In this document: piece after piece, positions 33,656-41,981 of the stretch
Layout: the number at the start of each line of letters is the position of its first letter
How positions within the stretch are numbered: position 1 is the stretch's first letter
Assembly (NCBI GenBank): GCA_965201115.1
Contig: OZ241745.1
Coordinates: 1,178,001-1,242,000 of the forward strand
Source of the DNA: JANQOH01 sp965201115
Lineage (GTDB): Bacteria > Pseudomonadota > Alphaproteobacteria > UBA7887
DNA: 64,000 bases
Direction of reading: 5' to 3'
Translations under genes and position numbers: made by a program
Notes under the pieces: model-generated
The model's input: only the letters and a program-made list of their open reading frames with translations
Told to the model about the DNA's origin: nothing
The model's database searches: none

Positions 33656-34671
33656 AGCGCCGCTTCCACCGCGGCGCGGTCGAGGCCGCGCGCGCCGATA
33701 AACACGAGGCGGCCGGCGCGCGGCTCGTCCGGGCGCCAGTCGCGGTCGTAATAGTGCTGGAAGCGGTCGCCGACCCCCTGCACCACAAGGCGCATATCGC
33801 GGCCCTCCACCGCCGCCACGCCCTTGACGCGCAAAATATCGTGCGTGCGCGCAAGGCCCCGCAGGGTCTCGATCAACGGCTCCGGCGCGCGCAGACGCGG
33901 CAAATCGACGTGGAAGGCAGCGAAGTCGTCGTGATCGTGGTCGCCGGCGCCGTCGTGGCTCGAGGGCCGGCTCGTGAGATCGTCCTCGGCCGCCGCCCCG
34001 ATGCCGAACAGCGCACGGCGCGGCGCCGCGCCGTGCGCCGAGCGGACGGTCCTCACGCCGGGCCGCAGCCGCGCGCCGATGCGCGCCTCCAGCGCCGCAA
34101 GCTCTGTCTCGCCAAGGAGATCGGCCTTGTTGAGCACCGCCATGTCGGCGCAGGCCAGTTGGTCGGCGAACAGTTCCGACAGCGGGCTTTCATGGTCCAG
34201 CGCCTCGTCGGCCGCGCGCGCGGCCTCCACCGCCGCCGTGTCCCGAGCGAACCGCCCGTCGGCCAGGGCGCGCGCGTCGAGCACGGCGATCACGCCATCG
34301 ACCGTGACCCGCGTGCGCACTTCCGGCCAGCCGAACGCCTGTACGAGCGGTTTCGGCAAGGCGAGGCCCGAGGTTTCGACGACGATGCGGTCGGGCGCCT
34401 CGGCGCGCGCAAGCAGGGTCTCCATCGCCGGCAGGAACTCATCGGCGACGGTACAGCAGATGCAGCCGTTGGCGAGCTCGACCACGCCGCCCGCGCAGGC
34501 GGGGTCGCCGCAATCCTCGAGCAGGCCGCCGTCGATGCCGACATCGCCGAACTCGTTGACGATCACCGCGATGCGCTGCCCGCCGGGGTTTTCGAGCAGC
34601 CCCCGGATCAGGCTCGTCTTGCCGGCGCCGAGAAAGCCCGTAACGACCGTGGCGGGGATTTTCGCATGCAT
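33652..34671 (-). CDS. CobW/G3E-family metal-chaperone GTPase
   Basis: A 339-aa G3E GTPase. P-loop is GFLGAGKTS (residues 12-20), NEFGDVGID is switch-like, the metal-binding CxCC is C70-I-C72-C73, and NKADLL is the guanine motif. A His/Asp-rich stretch near residue 240 (HDGAGDHDHDD) may bind zinc or cobalt. A CobW_C domain follows. It sits between a DapA-like lyase and a small protein in a leftward run. The family delivers Zn or Co to client enzymes; the neighbouring zinc-dependent alcohol dehydrogenase is a possible but unproven client. The name cobW is often used, but no cobalamin-synthesis gene is nearby. Confidence 0.88.
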   Translation of the reverse strand: MHAKIPATVVTGFLGAGKTSLIRGLLENPGGQRIAVIVNEFGDVGIDGGLLEDCGDPACAGGVVELANGCICCTVADEFLPAMETLLARAEAPDRIVVETSGLALPKPLVQAFGWPEVRTRVTVDGVIAVLDARALADGRFARDTAAVEAARAADEALDHESPLSELFADQLACADMAVLNKADLLGETELAALEARIGARLRPGVRTVRSAHGAAPRRALFGIGAAAEDDLTSRPSSHDGAGDHDHDDFAAFHVDLPRLRAPEPLIETLRGLARTHDILRVKGVAAVEGRDMRLVVQGVGDRFQHYYDRDWRPDEPRAGRLVFIGARGLDRAAVEAAL

Positions 34672-34687
34672 GGGCGGCGGCGATTCG

Positions 34688-35593
34688 TCAGCCCGCGGCG
34701 GCGCGCGGCGCGGCGGCCATGAGGCCGAGCGCGGTCATGCGCCGGCGCAGTTCGCGGTCCTGCTCCGCCGTCAGCGGCGCGCCGGGCGGACGCGGCGTTC
34801 CGCAGTCGATGCCCAGCCGGTAGCCGATGGCGGCCTTGAGGATGGGATGGAAATGCGCGATGCCGAAGAACCCCACCACCTCCGTGCCCTTGTCCTGCGC
34901 GGCGCGGGCGCGCTCCAGGTCGCCGGCGGCAAAGGCGTCGCGCAGCTCCGTCCAGTATTCGGGCGCGATGCCCGGCCATCCATCGACCACCCCCGCCGCG
35001 CCCATCGAGAGCGCGGGCAGGGTCAGATTGGCGCGGCCGATGAAGCAGTCGAGCCCCATCTCCACGAACGCCCGCACATGGCCGAAATCCAGCGCCGAGT
35101 GCTTGAGCCCCCTCAGCTGCGGAACGCGCTCCCGGATTTTCGCCATCAGGGGCGGACGAATCTCCACATTCGTCGCCATCGGCAGGTTGTAGGCGAAGAA
35201 CGGCAGCCCGCCCGCCGCCGCCACGACGCGGTAGTGCTCGACGATGGCCGCGTCGGACTGGTTGTAGAAAAACGGCGGGACGCAGCAGATCGCGTCGGCG
35301 CCGGCCGCGGCGGCGGCCGCGGCCAGCGCCGCCGCGCGCCGCGTCGTCGGCGCGCCCACATGCATGATGATCTTCGCGCGGCCCGCCGCCTGGCCCACGA
35401 CGATTTCGGCGATGCGGCGGTTTTCCGCATCGTCGAGCAGGATGCTCTCGCCGCTCCCGCCGGCTACCCAGAAGCCGTCGATTCCGGCCTGTATGTTGAA
35501 CTCGACGACCTTGCGCAGGGCGTCTTCGTTCACCTCGTGGCCCGGCGTCATCGGCGTGATCGGCGCCGTATAGACGCCTCGAAACTCGCTCAT
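34688..35593 (-). CDS. DapA/N-acetylneuraminate lyase-family aldolase
   Basis: A 301-aa TIM-barrel class I aldolase. It has GVYTAPITPMT at the N-terminus, GGSGESILL (the phosphate/carboxylate-binding loop), Tyr135 in FFAYNLPMATN and the Schiff-base Lys164 in LRGLKHSALDF. The order of motifs is that of the dihydrodipicolinate synthase family, but loop residues fit the catabolic members better than biosynthetic DapA. It is 35 bases downstream of the alcohol dehydrogenase and 16 bases upstream of cobW. Substrate unknown. Confidence 0.83.
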   Translation of the reverse strand: MSEFRGVYTAPITPMTPGHEVNEDALRKVVEFNIQAGIDGFWVAGGSGESILLDDAENRRIAEIVVGQAAGRAKIIMHVGAPTTRRAAALAAAAAAAGADAICCVPPFFYNQSDAAIVEHYRVVAAAGGLPFFAYNLPMATNVEIRPPLMAKIRERVPQLRGLKHSALDFGHVRAFVEMGLDCFIGRANLTLPALSMGAAGVVDGWPGIAPEYWTELRDAFAAGDLERARAAQDKGTEVVGFFGIAHFHPILKAAIGYRLGIDCGTPRPPGAPLTAEQDRELRRRMTALGLMAAAPRAAAG

Positions 35594-35628
35594 TCTCCGT
35601 ATCTCCTCATTCGGGGCGCGGCGGCGCG

Positions 35629-36687
35629 TCAGGGCTTCAGCACGTAGCGCCCGACGACCCTGCCGTTCTCCAGGTCGGCGAGCGCGGCGTCGGCCTCGGC
35701 AAGCGGGCGCGGCGAGGTGGGTATCGGCGGAACCTTGCCCGCATGCACCAGGTCCATCAGCGCATGCATCTCGGGCAGAGTGCCCACATAGGAACCGCGC
35801 AGCGTAAGCTGGCGCGGCGGCACGGCCGGCAGCGCGAGCGGCAATTTGCTGCCGCCGTAAAGGCCGACAACGACATGCGTGCCCGCCTTGCGCAACACGT
35901 CGACGCCGAATTTCGAGCTCGTCCCGGCGCCGACGAAATCCAGCGTTGCCGCGGCGCCGCCGCCGGTCAGCTCGATAACCTCCGCTACCGCTTCCGCGCG
36001 CGAATTGTCGACCGTGTGCGCCGCCCCCGCGCCTTGCGCCGCCTGGCGCTTGTTGGCGTCGATGTCGGCGGCGACGATCCGCGCATCGCCGTAGAGCGCC
36101 TGTGCGATATGCACCGCGTTGAGGCCCACGCCGCCCGCGCCGATGATGACGATGGAGTCGCCGGCGCCGATTTCGCCGATCTTGGTCAGCGCGCCATAGG
36201 CGGTGATCCCCGAACACGCATAGGTGCAGGCCAGGTCCGTCGGCACGTCGCCATAGTCGATGAGATAGCGCGAATGCGGGACGAGTACGTGATCCGCGTA
36301 GCCCCCATCGACCCTGGCGCCGATGAATTTCGCCGCGTTGCACAGATGCTCGCGGCCCGATTCGCACCAGTCGCAATCGTCGCAGCCGATCCACGGAAAG
36401 ACGACCCGCTTGTCGCCCACCGCGGCGCCGCGCGCGTCGGAGCCGAGAGCGACTACCTCGCCCACCGTTTCGTGCCCCAGCGTGAGCGGCAGCATCGCGC
36501 CGCGCTCCTCCAGCGTGGCGCGCTCGCCATCGCCGAGGTCGAAATAGCCCGCGCGAATATGCACATCGCTGTGGCAAACCCCGGCGGCCTCCACGCGCAG
36601 CAAAACCTCCGCGCCTTGCGGCGCGGGCGTGGGGCAATCGTGCGCTTCCAGCGGCGCGCCCCAGGATACGATCCGCTGACAATGCAT
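35629..36687 (-). CDS. Zinc-dependent alcohol dehydrogenase (MDR family)
   Basis: A 352-aa medium-chain dehydrogenase. Catalytic zinc ligands are C38 (AGVCHSDVH) and the GHE at 71-73. A structural zinc site is formed by C102, C105, C108 and C116. The NAD-binding GxGGVG motif is IIGAGGVGLNAVHIAQ. It is the first gene of a leftward five-gene run (ADH, lyase, CobW, small protein, AroE-like). A dehydrogenase-plus-aldolase pair suggests a catabolic route for a hydroxy or sugar-like acid, which is inference. Confidence 0.88.
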   Translation of the reverse strand: MHCQRIVSWGAPLEAHDCPTPAPQGAEVLLRVEAAGVCHSDVHIRAGYFDLGDGERATLEERGAMLPLTLGHETVGEVVALGSDARGAAVGDKRVVFPWIGCDDCDWCESGREHLCNAAKFIGARVDGGYADHVLVPHSRYLIDYGDVPTDLACTYACSGITAYGALTKIGEIGAGDSIVIIGAGGVGLNAVHIAQALYGDARIVAADIDANKRQAAQGAGAAHTVDNSRAEAVAEVIELTGGGAAATLDFVGAGTSSKFGVDVLRKAGTHVVVGLYGGSKLPLALPAVPPRQLTLRGSYVGTLPEMHALMDLVHAGKVPPIPTSPRPLAEADAALADLENGRVVGRYVLKP

Positions 36688-36871
36688 TATGGCGGACTCC
36701 GTCGTTCGGCGTGCGATGGCCGGGTATATACCACCGAACGCCGCATCTTTGCGACTCCCGGCCGCGCGTTCCGGCCGGGATCGAAACCGGCGCGCCGGGA
36801 GGCGCGTTGACGCGCGCGCCCGGCGCGCCGACACTGCGCCCGCCCGCCGCGCATCCGGAGACCACTCCTCA

Positions 36872-37291
36872 ATGGACGAATACCAGGCCGCCACGCTCAC
36901 GACCCGCTACATCGCCTTGGTCCTCACGGCGACCCAGTGCCTGCTGCTGGCGGTCGGCCTGTGGATGATGAACCGCGCCAACGCCGGCCGCGACCGTCAA
37001 ACCGCGCTCGCCGAACGGCGGCACGACGACGCCATGAAGGTCCACGCCGAACGACACGCCGAGGCCATGCAGGCCCATGCCGAAGCCATGAAAGCTCGCG
37101 CCGAACAGCATGCCGAGGCCATGAAGGCCCATGAGGCGGCCATGAAGGCTCAAGAAGCCGCCATGAAGGCCAACGCGGAACGGCACGCCGAGACAATGCG
37201 GGGAATCGAGGCGCTAATCGAGCGTACCGCCCCGAAACATTCGCCCGAGGCGCCGCGCGAGTCCGCGATTCCGCACGGCCCGCCGGACTGA
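36872..37291 (+). CDS. Membrane-anchored Ala/Met/His-rich coiled-coil protein, 139 aa
   Basis: One transmembrane helix at about residues 12-33 (YIALVLTATQCLLLAVGLWM) is followed by a long helix built of short repeats of the type HAEAMKA, E-A-A-M-K-A and AERHAE, then a Pro-rich tail. The DNA is correspondingly repetitive (GCCATGAAGGCC-like units). The function is unknown. It resembles the coiled-coil protein at 38854 in plan but not in repeat sequence. It is divergent from the ADH gene. Confidence 0.6.
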   Translation: MDEYQAATLTTRYIALVLTATQCLLLAVGLWMMNRANAGRDRQTALAERRHDDAMKVHAERHAEAMQAHAEAMKARAEQHAEAMKAHEAAMKAQEAAMKANAERHAETMRGIEALIERTAPKHSPEAPRESAIPHGPPD

Positions 37292-37484
37292 TCCGGGCGT
37301 CGAACGCCCCCGGCGCCGACGGACGACACGCGTCGAGATCGTGAAAATCCGCACGGGCGCCGGCATCGTCCGGTAGCGCTCCCTCACGCCGCCGCTTGCC
37401 CCTTGCTACCCCGCCGGCGCCTCGCGCCGGATACGGAAACGGCGGGTTGCAACGGCGCGCCGCCATGCGCATGTTGCGTTCGGG

Positions 37485-37994
37485 ATGGCGGAGCGGCAGG
37501 CGCGAGCGGAGATCGGCGCGGCGGCCGACCGATGGGTCGGCGCGTGCCTCGCGTTGTCCGGCGCGCTGCTGGCCGCCGGGCTGTTTCTGCCCGCGCTCAC
37601 GCTCAGCCGTTTCTTCTTCACGCAGGAATTGTCGCTGGCCGCGGCCGTGTTCGCCTTCGCGCGCGGCGGCGACTGGTTCCTGTTCGCCGCGACGTTCGTG
37701 TTCACGATCGCCTTCCCGCTCGGCAAGGTCGCCGTGTGCCTCGCGCTGTGGTACGGCGTTCCCGCGCGCGGCGGCGCCTGGGCGGAGCGGCTCGCCGGGT
37801 GGCTTTCGGCGCTGTCGCGGTGGTCGATGGTCGACGTGTTCATTCTGGCGCTCGTCGTGCTGGCGGTCGATGGCCGGCTGCTGACGTCGGCCGACCTGCA
37901 CGCGGGCGTCGTCGTGTTCGCCGCCGGGGTGCTGCTTTCCACGTGGGCGGCGCGGCGCACGGCCGCCCTCGCCCCGGCGCGCCGCGCCGCCTGA
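37485..37994 (+). CDS. PqiA-family (paraquat-inducible protein A) membrane protein
   Basis: A 169-aa inner-membrane protein with four hydrophobic segments. The order GLFLPALTL, a cytoplasmic loop, LFAATFVFTIAFPLGK, then WSMVDVFILALVVL is the PqiA/LetA half-domain pattern. It is a single half rather than the double PqiA of E. coli. No PqiB (MCE) partner is adjacent. The hydrolase gene follows 25 bases downstream on the same strand. Confidence 0.8.
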   Translation: MAERQARAEIGAAADRWVGACLALSGALLAAGLFLPALTLSRFFFTQELSLAAAVFAFARGGDWFLFAATFVFTIAFPLGKVAVCLALWYGVPARGGAWAERLAGWLSALSRWSMVDVFILALVVLAVDGRLLTSADLHAGVVVFAAGVLLSTWAARRTAALAPARRAA

Positions 37995-38019
37995 GAACCC
38001 GCCCCGAGGGAGACGCCGG

Positions 38020-38823
38020 ATGCCCGAACCCGATACCTGGGAGGTTTTCGCCGTTCGCTACGGCCGCCACGCCGCGCGCACGCGCCGCGACAATTTCATC
38101 GTCGCCGACCCGCACGACGCGCCGATGCCCATCGACTACTACGTCTGGGCGCTCATGAGCGACCGGCGGACCATCGTGGTGGACACCGGCTTCGACCGCG
38201 AGGAAGCGGCGCGCCGCGGGCGCGAGATCGTCCGCCTGCCGCGCGAGGGGCTGGAGATGGCGGGCGTCGATTCGCGCCGCGTGACCGAGGTCATCGTTAC
38301 GCACATGCACTACGACCACGCGGGAACGCTCGACGATTTCCCGCTCGCCCGCTTCCATGTCCAGGACCTCGAAATGGCCTACGCGACCGGCCGCCACATG
38401 GCGCACAAGCCTTTCGGCTACGCCTACAGCCCGCGCCACGTAACGCGGATGGTGGAGCATGCGTTTCGCGGCCGCGTGGCGTTTCACGACGGCGACGGGC
38501 AGGTCGCGCCGGGCGTGACCGTTCACCGTATCGGCGGACACACGATGGGCATGCAATGCGTGCGCGTGCGCACGCGGCGCGGCTGGGTGGTGCTGGCGTC
38601 GGACGCGAGCCACCTTTACGAGAACATGGAGGCGACCTCGCCGTTCCCCATCGCCTACAGCATTGCCGACATGGTGCAGGGCTACGAGACGATGCGCCGC
38701 CTGGCCGAATCGCGCCGGCACATTATCCCCGGCCACGACCCGCTGGTGATGGAGCGCTACCCGGCGCCGGCCCCCGCGGTCGCCGGCGCCGTGGTCCGCC
38801 TTGACGCCGACCCCTCGTCGTAG
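38020..38823 (+). CDS. Metallo-beta-lactamase-fold hydrolase (lactonase-like)
   Basis: A 267-aa protein with the zinc motif THMHYDHAGTLDDFP, a later GGHTMGMQ, DASHLYEN supplying the bridging Asp, and GHDPLVMERY. The order fits the AHL-lactonase-like (AttM/AiiA-type) subgroup, and the N-terminal half has the usual VVDTGFD. The true substrate is not deducible; quorum-quenching would be a guess. The ATG follows GAGGGAG. Confidence 0.82.
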   Translation: MPEPDTWEVFAVRYGRHAARTRRDNFIVADPHDAPMPIDYYVWALMSDRRTIVVDTGFDREEAARRGREIVRLPREGLEMAGVDSRRVTEVIVTHMHYDHAGTLDDFPLARFHVQDLEMAYATGRHMAHKPFGYAYSPRHVTRMVEHAFRGRVAFHDGDGQVAPGVTVHRIGGHTMGMQCVRVRTRRGWVVLASDASHLYENMEATSPFPIAYSIADMVQGYETMRRLAESRRHIIPGHDPLVMERYPAPAPAVAGAVVRLDADPSS

Positions 38824-38853
38824 GACCGAGGGCCGCCGGCGCCGGCCGCGCGG

Positions 38854-39486
38854 ATGGATGATGGCCGAATGAGCGACCGAAACGAGAGCGCCGCCCCGAA
38901 CGAAGCGGCTTCCGCCGCGGGCGGGCGGCGGGCGCGGTTTGCGGCCAATGGCGGCGTCGTAGCCATCGTCGCGGCGGTCGCCACGGTCGGCGTACTGGTC
39001 GTGACGGTCGGCATCATGATCCTGAATGCTATCGAACAGCTCGACGCCCGCATGGAGAACGTGGAAACCGCTGTCCGCGGGCTCCAGGCCGATATGGGCG
39101 AGCTCCAGGTCAAGGTTGGCCGACTCGAGGTCAAGGTCGATGCACTCGACGCCAAGGTCGACGCACTCGACGCCAGGGTCGGCGCACTCGAGGTCAAGGT
39201 CGGCGCACTCGAGGCCAGGGTCGGCGCACTCGAGGTCAAGGTCGACGCACTCGAGGCCAGGGTCGGCGCGCTCGAGGCCAGGGTCGGCGCGCTCGAGGTC
39301 AAGGTCGGCGCACTCGACGTCAAGGTCGGCGAACTCCAGGCGGACGTAAGCGCGCTCGACGCCGCCATGCGAGGCCTCCAGGGCACGGTGCGCGAATTCG
39401 ACCGGCGCCTCAGCCGCGTGGAGGGGCGCGTCGGTTTCGTGGGGCCGCTCGCCGACAGCGAAGACGGCGCCGCGCCGTTGCCGTAG
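38854..39486 (+). CDS. Membrane-anchored heptad-repeat coiled-coil protein, 210 aa
   Basis: A transmembrane helix (about residues 34-59, GGVVAIVAAVATVGVLVVTV) is followed by some 14 near-perfect 7-residue repeats of the form V-x-A-L-E/D-V/A-K/R, a textbook trimeric or dimeric coiled coil, then a short C-terminal tail. An alternative ATG at 38869 gives a protein 5 residues shorter. The function is unknown. The DNA is a 21-bp minisatellite in the repeat part, so length variation by slippage is likely. Confidence 0.65.
   Translation: MDDGRMSDRNESAAPNEAASAAGGRRARFAANGGVVAIVAAVATVGVLVVTVGIMILNAIEQLDARMENVETAVRGLQADMGELQVKVGRLEVKVDALDAKVDALDARVGALEVKVGALEARVGALEVKVDALEARVGALEARVGALEVKVGALDVKVGELQADVSALDAAMRGLQGTVREFDRRLSRVEGRVGFVGPLADSEDGAAPLP
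39105..39336 (+). repeat. 21-bp minisatellite encoding heptads
   Basis: About eleven tandem 21-base units, consensus close to CTCGAGGTCAAGGTCGGCGC plus one base, inside the coiled-coil gene. Because each unit is exactly seven codons, gain or loss of units keeps the frame. Confidence 0.9.
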
Positions 39487-39593
39487 GCAAGGCCGCGCGC
39501 GGGAGTTCCCGTCCCGGAATCCCCTCTCTGCCCCAGGCCTTGCCGCCGGCCCGCCCGGCCTTGCGTCCGGCCGCGCCGGCGCCTAGATTGGAA

Positions 39594-39608
39594 TGCAACG
39601 AAGTTGCA
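39594..39608. promoter_or_regulatory. 15-bp perfect palindrome upstream of irr
   Basis: TGCAAC-GAA-GTTGCA, 20 bases before the irr ATG. Its position fits an operator for a dimeric regulator, possibly autoregulation by the Fur-family product. It does not match the ICE box found after the gene, so another regulator is possible. Confidence 0.45.
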
Positions 39609-39628
39609 AACCGCCGGGCGCCGTCGCC

Positions 39629-40048
39629 ATGACCGCCAACGAAACCGCCCCCGCCGCACGCATCCCCGCGCTCTTGCGCAGGGCGGGGTTGCGCCCCACC
39701 CGCCAGCGCGTCGCCCTGGCGGGGCTGATACTGGATGGCGGCGACCGGCATCTGACGGCGGAAGCCCTGCACGCCGAGGCGCGCGCGGCCGGTATCCGCG
39801 TATCCGGCGCCACGGTCTATAACTGCCTGCATCGCTTCGTCGCCGCCGGTCTGCTGCGCGAACTCGTCATCGCGCCCGGCCGCGTTTATTTCGACACCAA
39901 CACGCGCCCGCACCACCACTTCTACGACGAGGAAAGCGGCGCGCTCGCCGATATCCCGGCGGATTCCGTGGCGTTCGCGGCGCTGCCCGCGCCGCCGGAC
40001 ACGCGCCGCATCCACCGCGTCGACGTGGTCGTGCGGCTGAAAAAATAA
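39629..40048 (+). CDS. irr: Irr-type Fur-family iron response regulator
   Basis: A 139-aa Fur-superfamily repressor. The winged helix has RPTRQRVALAGLIL and SGATVYNCLHRFVAAGLL, and the dimer domain contains the PHHHFYDE triad of histidines characteristic of Irr, used in haem sensing. It lacks the metal-rich C-terminus of Fur. In alphaproteobacteria Irr controls iron and haem genes through ICE boxes. An ICE-like box lies two bases after its stop, in the promoter of rubrerythrin. The ATG at 39629 is chosen because it leaves a normal short N-terminus. Confidence 0.88.
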   Translation: MTANETAPAARIPALLRRAGLRPTRQRVALAGLILDGGDRHLTAEALHAEARAAGIRVSGATVYNCLHRFVAAGLLRELVIAPGRVYFDTNTRPHHHFYDEESGALADIPADSVAFAALPAPPDTRRIHRVDVVVRLKK

Positions 40049-40049
40049 A

Positions 40050-40098
40050 TTTGTAATCGTTCTAAACTGTTGACCGCGCGCCGCCGCGGGGCCATATT
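40050..40098 (+). promoter_or_regulatory. ICE-like box plus promoter of rubrerythrin
   Basis: TTTGTAATCGTTCTAAA at 40050-40066 differs from the ICE consensus TTTAGAA-N3-TTCTAAA in two positions of the left arm and none of the right. Directly downstream are TTGACC (40070-40075) and CATATT (40093-40098), 17 bases apart. The box lies just upstream of the -35 element, so Irr could activate rather than repress. Confidence 0.75.
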
Positions 40099-40127
40099 CG
40101 GGGCATCCGTAACCCAAGGAGGATGCC

Positions 40128-40544
40128 ATGGCGCTTGGCGGAACGAAAACCGAGCAGAACCTGAAGGACGCCTTCGCGGGCGAATCGCAGGCCAACCGGC
40201 GCTATCTGTTTTTCGCGCAGAAGGCCGATGTCGAGGGCTACAACGACGTCGCGGCCGTGTTCCGCTCCACGGCGGAGGGCGAGACCGGACACGCTTTCGG
40301 CCATCTCGACTATCTGGGCGAGACCGGCGACCCGGCGACCGGCAAGCCGATCGGCGACACGGGCAGCAACCTCAAGGCCGCCATCGCGGGCGAAACCCAC
40401 GAATACACCGACATGTATCCGGGGATGGCCCGCACCGCGCGCGAAGAGGGCTTCGACGAAATCGCCGACTGGTTCGAGACGCTGGCGAAGGCCGAGAAAT
40501 CCCACGCCGGCAGGTTCCAGCGGGCGCTCGATACGCTCGACTAG
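40128..40544 (+). CDS. rbr: Rubrerythrin (no rubredoxin domain)
   Basis: A 138-aa di-iron protein that reduces hydrogen peroxide. The four-helix bundle has ligands in FAGESQANRRYLFFAQ, STAEGETGHAFGH, AGETHEYTDMYPGMA and AKAEKSHAGRF (ExxH twice). The C-terminal rubredoxin of classical rubrerythrins is absent, so an external electron donor is needed; the adjacent Fe-S protein is an obvious candidate. The ATG follows AAGGAGG. It is transcribed from the Irr-linked promoter. Confidence 0.92.
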   Translation: MALGGTKTEQNLKDAFAGESQANRRYLFFAQKADVEGYNDVAAVFRSTAEGETGHAFGHLDYLGETGDPATGKPIGDTGSNLKAAIAGETHEYTDMYPGMARTAREEGFDEIADWFETLAKAEKSHAGRFQRALDTLD

Positions 40545-40552
40545 CCCGCCCG

Positions 40553-40592
40553 CCGCGGCCCCCGCCCGCGCGGCGGGGGCCGCGGTTCCTTC
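40553..40592 (+). terminator. Strong hairpin between rubrerythrin and Fe-S gene
   Basis: A perfect 14-bp stem (CCGCGGCCCCCGCC and its complement) with a CGCGC loop, followed by GTTCCTTC-like sequence. It has no clean T-run, so it may be an attenuator or an mRNA stabiliser for rbr rather than a full terminator. Confidence 0.6.
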
Positions 40593-40622
40593 ACCCGACC
40601 CCAAACCGACGAGGCCCGGCCC

Positions 40623-41981
40623 ATGACCGCAGAAGGCGGGCTGCGCGCGCCGCAACGCGCCCCCATCGACCGCGCAAGCCCCGATTACCTTGACGCGGAA
40701 AAAATCAACGCCGAACTCCGGCGCGTTTTCGACGTCTGTCACGGCTGCCGCCGTTGCTTCAACCTGTGCGACAGTTTCCCGCGCCTCTTCGACCTGATCG
40801 ACGAATCGGAAACCGGGGAGCTGGAGTCAGTGCCGAGCGCGGGCTTCGGCGCCGTGGCCGACGCCTGCACCCTTTGCGACATGTGCTTCATGGTGAAGTG
40901 CCCCTATGTCCCGCCGCACGAATTCGATATCGATTTCCCCCATCTGATGCTGCGTTACCGCGCGGCGGCGCATGCGCGCGGCGAAACGCGCCTCGCCGAC
41001 CGCGAGCTCGCCCGCGTCGACCGCAACGGCAAGCTCGCCGGCGCCATCGCCCCTCTCGCCAATTGGGGAAGCCGCCGCGGCAACCGGCTGACCCGGCCCC
41101 TGCTCGACAAGCTCGCGGGCGTCCACCCCGACGCCGAACTGCCGCAATACCGCTTCAGGACTTTCGTCAAGCGCGCCGCCAGGGCCGCCAAGGCCGAAAA
41201 CACGGGCGCCGAACCCGCCGCCCCGGCGCGCGGGCGCAAGGCCGCGCTCTTCGCCACGTGCTTCGCCAACTACAACGCGCCGGAAATCGGCATGGCCGCG
41301 CTGGCGGTGCTGCGGCGCAACGGGGTCGATACGGCGGTCGCCTATCCCGGCTGCTGCGGCATGCCGAAACTCGAACTCGGCGATTTCGACGCCGTGGCGG
41401 CTTCCGCGCGCCGCGCCGCCGCCGCCCTTGCGCCGCTTATCGACGACGGACGCGACATCGTGGCCCTTGTGCCGAGCTGCGCGCTCATGCTCAAAAAGGA
41501 ATGGCCGCTGATCGTTCCCGACGATCCCGCGGTCGCGCGCCTCGCCGCGCGGACCCGCGACATAACCGAATACGTCGTCGGGATCGCCCGCAACGAGGGG
41601 CTGGCGGAGGGCCTGCAACCCCTCGACGGCGGCGTCGCCGTTCATCTCGCCTGCCACGCGCGCGCGCAGAACATCGGCCCGAAGGCCGTGGAAATGCTGC
41701 GCCTGATCCCCGGCGGCGACATCGAGGTTATCGAGCGCTGCTCCGGCCACGGCGGTTCGTGGGGGATGAAAACCCGCTATTTCGAGACCGCGCTCAAGGT
41801 GGGCCGCCCCGCCGCGCGCGCCGCGCTCAAGTCCGGCAAGGCGTGGGTCGTGTCGGAGTGCCCGCTGGCGGCGGACCATCTGCGCCAGGGCATGGAGCGC
41901 CTGTCCGGCGCCGCTCCGGAGATCGAAACCGCGCGCCACCCGATCGAACTCATGGCCCTCGCTTACGGAGTCGCCCCATGA
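40623..41981 (+). CDS. CCG-domain Fe-S oxidoreductase (HdrD/GlpC-like)
   Basis: A 452-aa protein with two [4Fe-4S]-type Cys clusters near the N-terminus (CHGCRRCFNLCDSFP and CTLCDMCFMVKCP) and two CCG domains (YPGCCGMPKLELGD and HLACHARAQN...ERCSGHGGSWG). Members resemble glycerol-3-phosphate dehydrogenase subunit C and heterodisulfide reductase. Its position after rubrerythrin and before DUF3501, with ATGA overlap to the latter, is a recurrent set and suggests a role in electron supply to rubrerythrin, which is inference. The second CCG unit reads CSGH rather than CCGx, so ligation at that site may be altered. Confidence 0.85.
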   Translation: MTAEGGLRAPQRAPIDRASPDYLDAEKINAELRRVFDVCHGCRRCFNLCDSFPRLFDLIDESETGELESVPSAGFGAVADACTLCDMCFMVKCPYVPPHEFDIDFPHLMLRYRAAAHARGETRLADRELARVDRNGKLAGAIAPLANWGSRRGNRLTRPLLDKLAGVHPDAELPQYRFRTFVKRAARAAKAENTGAEPAAPARGRKAALFATCFANYNAPEIGMAALAVLRRNGVDTAVAYPGCCGMPKLELGDFDAVAASARRAAAALAPLIDDGRDIVALVPSCALMLKKEWPLIVPDDPAVARLAARTRDITEYVVGIARNEGLAEGLQPLDGGVAVHLACHARAQNIGPKAVEMLRLIPGGDIEVIERCSGHGGSWGMKTRYFETALKVGRPAARAALKSGKAWVVSECPLAADHLRQGMERLSGAAPEIETARHPIELMALAYGVAP

